From assembly GCA_002412885.1 (NCBI GenBank), contig DHVX01000084.1:70158-134157 (forward strand): a stretch of DNA of 64,000 nt. Direction: 5' to 3'. Below, piece by piece: positions 59,575 to 64,000 of the stretch. Origin of the DNA: Bacteroidales bacterium UBA5197 (GTDB lineage Bacteria; Bacteroidota; Bacteroidia; Bacteroidales; Lentimicrobiaceae). The position numbers were made by a program, and so were the translations under genes. Below the pieces are notes generated by a model that saw only the letters and a list, made by a program, of their open reading frames with translations, had not been told where the DNA came from and made no database searches. Position 1 is the first letter of the stretch. The number at the start of each line of letters is the position of its first letter.

Positions 59575-61809
59575 ATGAATTATCGCGAAATAGAAGATTG
59601 GTACGCAAGAATCTGCGATTTGCTGAAACAGCAACGAATCATTGATGCCCTCGACAAGATTGCTTCACTGCCATTGCTTAAAGACAATGCAGGTTATTTG
59701 CCGCGTATTGAAGAGCTGCGGTTCACTTACGGAAGCATGCTCAGTTATACCATCAAGGGCATTCCTGATCCATCGCGCGATAAAATTTACAATCGTTTGC
59801 TGGTTTCGGTTTATGAACTGGCCGACAACCTTCGCATGGAGCTGATCTCAAAAACCGGAATGCAGTTGGTTTCTATGAAACGCAATCTCGAACGCGACAT
59901 GCGGCACGAAAACGAGGATATGGCAGAAAGCCTGATGGGCCTTTCATTCGATCATGAACTGGATGAAATGCTGCGCGATACTGCACTTTTTGACGATGAA
60001 ACCGAAAGTGAAACTGCCATTCAGCATCGCAAAGCCATCATTAGGGCGTTTGGACTTCTCTGGCTTACCGATAAACTTTCAGAAGACGATGCAAGTCAGG
60101 TTTCCCGGATTTTCGATAGCCCGTCAATACCATGGTACGAAAAATCAATGATGGTGAGTGCACTCACATTGGGAATGTTGCGGTGTTTCGATTCCCGGAA
60201 ATTAATCCTGCTTACTGAACTTTATAATGCTGAAGATTCCCGGATTGCTCAACGCGCACTTGTCGGGATGATTGTCTCTTTCAGCATTTATGACAGACGG
60301 ATACTGCTGAATACTTCAATCATGGACAGGCTGATGGTTCTCAAGGACAATGAGCGATTTGCAACGGAATCTGAAACGATTATCATTCAATTGATCCGTG
60401 CGAAAGATACGGAGAAGATTACCCGTAAATTCCGTGATGAAATTATACCGGATGTGATAAAGTTTAATGAGGACCTCAGCGAAAAGCTCAACCTTGAAAA
60501 GCTGATGACTCCTGAAGAATTTCAGGATAAAAACCCCGATTGGGAAAAGTATTTCGACAATCAGCCCGGATTGGTCAGAAAGCTGGAAGAGCTTACCAAC
60601 ATGCAAATGGATGGCGCTGATGTTTTTCTCGGCGCATTTTCGATGCTCAAATCGTTCAGTTTTTTCAATGAACTTCCGAACTGGTTTATGCCATTTTACA
60701 AAGAGCATTTTGCAGTAGTGAAAGCTTTGCGCGATGAGTCGGATGAATTTCGCAAAGTTCTTTCCGAAGGCATCGAGAAATCAGTTTACATGTGTAATTC
60801 TGATAAGTTCTCGTTTATACTCAACATCTCCAACATGCCTGAAGCGCAGAAAAATATGATGGGTCAGATGTTTGGAGCAGAGGCTGAGCAGTTTGAAGAA
60901 CTTGCCGGTGAAGAGCTGAGTGATCCATATCTGCGCAACAAACGTATTGTGATTCAGTACATTCAGGATTTATACAGGTTTTTCAGGTTACATCCCATGC
61001 GGGGAGAAATCGGCGATATTTTTTCACTTCCGCTCGATGTTCACAATACTGAACTTTTTGGGTTACTCGCAGGTGACAATCAGCGGTTGAAATCCATCGC
61101 TTCATTTTATTTTGATCATGATCATTTTGATGAAGCCCTCCGCATATACCAAAGTCTGGAGCAATCCGGCGAAAGTTATGCTGAATTGTACGAAAAGTCA
61201 GGGTATTGTCATCAGCAAACAGGAAAATACGAAGAAGCTATTGCAAGTTATCGCAAAGCCGATCTTTTCGATACCAACCGCATATGGTTGCTCGGGAAAA
61301 TTGCCCAATGCCATCTGAAACTGAATAATACGCGTGCGGCCCTCGAAACTTACCTTGAGCAGGATATTTTTGAACCCGACAACCTGAAGACTGCAGCGGC
61401 CATCGGAACATGCTATCTTAATCTTAACGAACCCGAAAAGGCTCTTGATTATTTCTATCGTATTGAATTTGCCGATCAGGGTTCGCCCAAAGCCATGCGG
61501 CCGGTTGCCTGGTGTTTACTGATTTTGGGCAGAACCGAAGAGGCAACTCCATATTATGATCAACTTTTGGGCATGGAACCCAACGCTTACGATTATATGA
61601 ACGCCGGGCATCTTGCTTTTTCACTCGGAGAAAAGCAGATAGCCGCCGAGCATTACATCAACAGCATCCGACAGAGAAGCGGAGATATTACTTCATTTCT
61701 AAAAGGCTTTGTATCAGATCGTAAATATCTGATATCGAATGGAGTGGAGTCCAGCGAGCTTCCGCTGATGATGGATTACGTAAGGTTCAGGGTAGGAACG
61801 GGCAGTTAG
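59575..61809 (+). CDS. Large helical-repeat/TPR protein of unknown role
   Basis: The 744-aa cytoplasmic protein lacks a signal peptide or membrane helix. The first 480 residues are alpha-helical without a recognised domain. The C-terminal 250 contain tetratricopeptide repeats (for example DHFDEALRIYQSLEQSGESYAELYEKSGYC, GKYEEAIASYRKADLFDTN, NEPEKALDYFYRIEF). These usually form a protein-binding superhelix. The ATG at 59575 was preferred over the upstream ATG at 59551 because AGGAAA precedes it. It is alone on its strand, so context gives no function. Confidence 0.75.
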   Translation: MNYREIEDWYARICDLLKQQRIIDALDKIASLPLLKDNAGYLPRIEELRFTYGSMLSYTIKGIPDPSRDKIYNRLLVSVYELADNLRMELISKTGMQLVSMKRNLERDMRHENEDMAESLMGLSFDHELDEMLRDTALFDDETESETAIQHRKAIIRAFGLLWLTDKLSEDDASQVSRIFDSPSIPWYEKSMMVSALTLGMLRCFDSRKLILLTELYNAEDSRIAQRALVGMIVSFSIYDRRILLNTSIMDRLMVLKDNERFATESETIIIQLIRAKDTEKITRKFRDEIIPDVIKFNEDLSEKLNLEKLMTPEEFQDKNPDWEKYFDNQPGLVRKLEELTNMQMDGADVFLGAFSMLKSFSFFNELPNWFMPFYKEHFAVVKALRDESDEFRKVLSEGIEKSVYMCNSDKFSFILNISNMPEAQKNMMGQMFGAEAEQFEELAGEELSDPYLRNKRIVIQYIQDLYRFFRLHPMRGEIGDIFSLPLDVHNTELFGLLAGDNQRLKSIASFYFDHDHFDEALRIYQSLEQSGESYAELYEKSGYCHQQTGKYEEAIASYRKADLFDTNRIWLLGKIAQCHLKLNNTRAALETYLEQDIFEPDNLKTAAAIGTCYLNLNEPEKALDYFYRIEFADQGSPKAMRPVAWCLLILGRTEEATPYYDQLLGMEPNAYDYMNAGHLAFSLGEKQIAAEHYINSIRQRSGDITSFLKGFVSDRKYLISNGVESSELPLMMDYVRFRVGTGS

Positions 61810-61905
61810 AAAATAATTTTCGCTGGTTTGTTATTTGAGTGAAATCTGTAATTCAAATTTCATTTTAACCGCTTTCCCTGCCAATCTTCCCGGTAGCTCA
61901 ATCTT

Positions 61906-62166
61906 TCACTCCCCTTTTTTTCTGAAGACCAGTGGAATATTCTCCTTATCGGGTGCTCCGATTTCAACGAGTTCCCAGTTTTTGTCGTAGGCGTCAATGC
62001 GGTGTTTGAGTACCGTAAAACGCTCGTTGGGAGTGGGTGCTGTGCCTTCCCAGTTTACAAGTTCCACGCGGTATTGCAAAGTTTTTTTTCGGCCATTGAT
62101 CCGAACTTCAATCTCAACATTTTGTTCGGCTTCGGTGTCGGGAATCAGGATTACAACTTCTCTCAT
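61906..62166 (-). CDS. Small conserved-looking protein of unknown function
   Basis: This is an 86-aa soluble protein with alternating charged and hydrophobic residues, probably mostly beta-strand, and no recognised motif, signal or helix. The intact frame, normal composition and position 63 bp after the GyrI-like gene on the same strand suggest a real gene in an operon. No function can be given. Confidence 0.6.
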   Translation of the reverse strand: MREVVILIPDTEAEQNVEIEVRINGRKKTLQYRVELVNWEGTAPTPNERFTVLKHRIDAYDKNWELVEIGAPDKENIPLVFRKKGE

Positions 62167-62229
62167 GGCAGTGCTTTTTAGTTGATAAGGTTGTGTGTTT
62201 ATGTGAAGAAGCAGCTTTACGGATAAGGC

Positions 62230-62784
62230 TTACTCCTTGATTTCAAACAGGTAGATAATGGTCTTATTGTGATCGTAAATCTCCATCGCAGGAACAGCGG
62301 GATAGTTTTTTTCCTTCATGTACTTTTCTATTGACGGATACACCTTGACAATTCCGGCAAAAATTGAAAGTTGCCCGCGGTAACGGATTTCGGCGGTAAC
62401 ATATCGCCTTTCGGGGATTTCCATGATTTTGTATTTATTCCCGAGTGCGCTTACTTTTGCAGTATCGGCGGGTTCAACAATACATCCTGCCAGACTGCGG
62501 AGTTCTGCCTCAGCTGTTTCTTTCGGATTGTCGAAATAGATGCCGAATCCTTTAAAAGTCTCGATGTCATCTTCTTCCAGTAGCTGATCATAAATACGAT
62601 CCATGATTTTAGCAGTGCCTTTGTAAGGGCCTGTGTGATTTTCATACACCATAAAATAAGGGCCCATTTTTTTCTCAACAAGTTCAGTATTGCTGAAAAA
62701 TCCTGTCCATGCAAGAGCAAGTACAAGTATTGATGGTATGGCCATAAAGATAACAATCAGCGTAACAAAGAATTTTTTCTTCAT
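62230..62784 (-). CDS. Membrane-anchored GyrI-like effector-binding domain protein
   Basis: From the ATG at 62784 the protein is 184 aa with a single N-terminal membrane anchor (about 5-26). A domain resembling GyrI/SOUL small-molecule-binding proteins follows (about 35-180: MGPYFMVYENHTGPYKGTAKIMDRIYDQL, FGIYFDNPKE, AEIRYRGQLSIFAGIVKVYPSIEKYM). Such domains bind hydrophobic or cationic ligands and are known from transcription factors and from stand-alone proteins. It faces the periplasm if the anchor is uncleaved. The longer ORF start at 62832 was rejected because it lies before the hydrophobic segment in a poorly conserved Lys/Asn stretch. Its partner is the 86-aa protein. Confidence 0.65.
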   Translation of the reverse strand: MKKKFFVTLIVIFMAIPSILVLALAWTGFFSNTELVEKKMGPYFMVYENHTGPYKGTAKIMDRIYDQLLEEDDIETFKGFGIYFDNPKETAEAELRSLAGCIVEPADTAKVSALGNKYKIMEIPERRYVTAEIRYRGQLSIFAGIVKVYPSIEKYMKEKNYPAVPAMEIYDHNKTIIYLFEIKE

Positions 62785-63152
62785 GTTTTCAGTGGTTTTA
62801 TTGACATCACTTTGGAACGGTATTTTTTGCATTCCATTTTTATGCCAGAGTTTTTAATTGGTTGAAATACAGAATTTAACAGTTAAATTGCACATATTTG
62901 TATGCAAAATTGCATCATCAATGTTCGTAACCGGACATAGAATTACCGGATTACACAGAACATCAGAAACCAGTAAAAGTTTACATAATTGTCAGGTGAA
63001 ACTTATTAAGGTGTTTTTGATTGATATAATGGAATTTAGATAATTGCCAGCTAAAGGATCTTGCATCATACTTGATGCCACTAAAACACAAAAACACAGA
63101 ACTCGCTTTGTGTAACCTGGAGTCTTTGTGACTTTGTGGCAAGAAAATTTTC
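62785..63152. repeat. Gene-free stretch with an intergenic inverted repeat
   Basis: A hairpin GCATCA-TACT-TGATGC is at 63063-63078. From about 63076, CCACTAAAACACAAAAACAC and the reverse complement of TCTTTGTGACTTTGTGG (about 63120-63140) form an imperfect inverted repeat of a type common in Bacteroidota intergenic DNA. No coding sequence is supported. Confidence 0.55.
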
Positions 63153-63641
63153 TTACTGAAAGAGTCCTTCCCCCGAATTTGATTTCTCCAGCTTCAGCAG
63201 CCATTCTTTTCGCCAAAGCCCTCCGCCATATCCGGTAAGTTTTCCGTTAGCTCCGATTACCCGGTGACAAGGAATAATAATGGAAACCGGGTTTGATCCA
63301 TTGGCCAGCCCCACTGCCCTGGCTCCATTCTTAATGCCCATTCTATTTGCAATATCGCCGTAGGAAATGGTTTTCCCGTAAGGAATCTCCAAAAGGATTT
63401 GCCAGACTTTCAGTTGAAAAGGAGTTCCCTCAGGTTTTACAGAGATATTGAACTCATGGCATTCGCCGCTGAAATATGATTTCAACTGAGCAGTGGCTTC
63501 CGAAAGAGAATCCGGAATGTTCTCCGTATGGTCCACATCGCGAAAGTACAAGCTGGATATTATTCCACCTTTGCCGGTTAATTCAATACATCCGACAGGC
63601 GAATTGAAGAAAGCGGTTTCAGAAGTGACCTCAGAATCCAT
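63153..63641 (-). CDS. ogt: Methylated-DNA-protein-cysteine methyltransferase (Ogt type)
   Basis: The 162-aa suicide repair enzyme transfers O6-methyl from guanine to its own cysteine. The active-site motif IIPCHRVIG holds acceptor Cys125. The DNA-binding helix FQLKVWQILLEIPYGKTISYGDIANRMG and the C-terminal GYGGGLWRKEWLLKLE are standard. The N-terminal 60 residues are the usual short inactive domain, with no AdaA or HTH fusion. Its start overlaps the 3' end of the upstream transporter gene by 11 bp, so translation may be coupled. Confidence 0.93.
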   Translation of the reverse strand: MDSEVTSETAFFNSPVGCIELTGKGGIISSLYFRDVDHTENIPDSLSEATAQLKSYFSGECHEFNISVKPEGTPFQLKVWQILLEIPYGKTISYGDIANRMGIKNGARAVGLANGSNPVSIIIPCHRVIGANGKLTGYGGGLWRKEWLLKLEKSNSGEGLFQ

Positions 63642-64000
63642 TAAGCTCCATAGTTACAGTGGGAATCAGCAATAAAAATCCAAGAATTACCAGAATAATC
63701 ATCAGCGGAGTGACCCATTTTACCCATTTATTGAAAGGAATTTTCGCAACGCCCAGCGCACCAATCAGCACACCCGAAGTTGGCGTAATCATATTGGTAA
63801 AACCATCGCCAAACTGAAATGCCATAACGGTTGCCTGTCTCGAAAGTCCGATAAGATCAGAAAACTGCGACATAATGGGCATGGTAAGTGCCGCTTTGGC
63901 CGATCCGGAAGGGATAAAGACATTGATGGCGGTCTGCATAAGGTACATGGTTCCTACAGTCGCAATTTTCCCCATATCAGCCATTGCGCCTGATATGTTG
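63631..64000 (-). CDS. YfcC/AbgT-like transporter, C-terminal part (gene continues beyond the window)
   Basis: The last 122 codons of a membrane transporter are visible; the reading frame stays open to position 64000, so the 5' part lies outside the window. INVFIPSGSAKAALTMPIMSQFSDLIGLSRQATVMAFQFGDGFTNMITPTSGVLIGALGVAKIPFNKW and two hydrophobic helices are characteristic of the YfcC family, related to AbgT and C4-dicarboxylate or arginine/ornithine carriers. An in-frame ATG at 63984 is internal and not the start, because coding sequence (codons for Asn-Ile-Ser-Gly-Ala) precedes it. Confidence 0.88.
   Translation of the reverse strand, partial: NISGAMADMGKIATVGTMYLMQTAINVFIPSGSAKAALTMPIMSQFSDLIGLSRQATVMAFQFGDGFTNMITPTSGVLIGALGVAKIPFNKWVKWVTPLMIILVILGFLLLIPTVTMELNGF

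Overview
The window comes from a member of the Bacteroidota, most like the Bacteroidales/Marinilabiliales group; genus cannot be told from sequence alone. The evidence is two SusC/SusD pairs, three secreted proteins with type IX secretion C-terminal sorting domains, several TAnnTTTG-type promoter boxes, A/C-rich leaders without Shine-Dalgarno sequences, and large FtsX-type permeases. No rRNA, tRNA, CRISPR array, intact insertion sequence or phage gene was seen. Both ends lie inside larger contexts: position 1 starts in a repeat cluster, and position 64000 cuts a YfcC-type transporter.

Layout. 1-346: short repeats. 0.35-2.0 kb: M28 glutaminyl-cyclase-like peptidase and nitroreductase. 2.0-9.4 kb: an NtrC-type response regulator/histidine kinase pair divergent from a membrane-fusion protein/ATPase/FtsX permease operon, with a candidate sigma-54 promoter and enhancer palindrome between them. 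9.9-12.25 kb: arginine decarboxylase and a ureohydrolase that has lost a metal ligand. 12.8-20.7 kb: a polysaccharide utilisation locus (PUL) with a PKD protein, SusC, SusD and GH30. 20.8-24.7 kb: a deoxyhypusine-synthase-like enzyme, a secreted modular glycan-binding protein and a possible lysozyme-fold protein. 25.1-33.5 kb: a second PUL (MFS transporter, GH144-type glycoamylase, SusC, SusD). 33.8-34.6 kb: a repeat island with stacked inverted repeats. 34.7-41.3 kb: an octaheme cytochrome c/cytochrome b/rhodanese/porin operon divergent from a Crp/Fnr regulator, with a perfect TTGAT-N4-ATCAA site between. 41.5-52.1 kb: M14 carboxypeptidase, TonB-dependent receptor, propeller histidine kinase, dicarboxylate symporter and a BNR-repeat secreted protein. 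52.2-54.3 kb: TetR regulator, tRNA-dihydrouridine synthase and an NTF2-like protein. 54.3-59.2 kb: two FtsX permeases without an ATPase. 59.6-64.0 kb: TPR protein, small unknown proteins, Ogt methyltransferase and the truncated transporter.

How it fits together. The two PULs suggest growth on beta-glucans: GH30 suggests beta-1,6 (or beta-1,3/1,6) glucan, and GH144 suggests beta-1,2-glucan. The cytochrome/rhodanese operon looks like an anaerobic respiratory module for a sulfur compound (tetrathionate, thiosulfate or polysulfide), switched by an Fnr-type protein. It is the best candidate here for an incompletely described system. The polyamine genes (decarboxylase, ureohydrolase, deoxyhypusine-synthase-like) lie on both sides of the first PUL, which suggests a PUL inserted into a once compact cluster.
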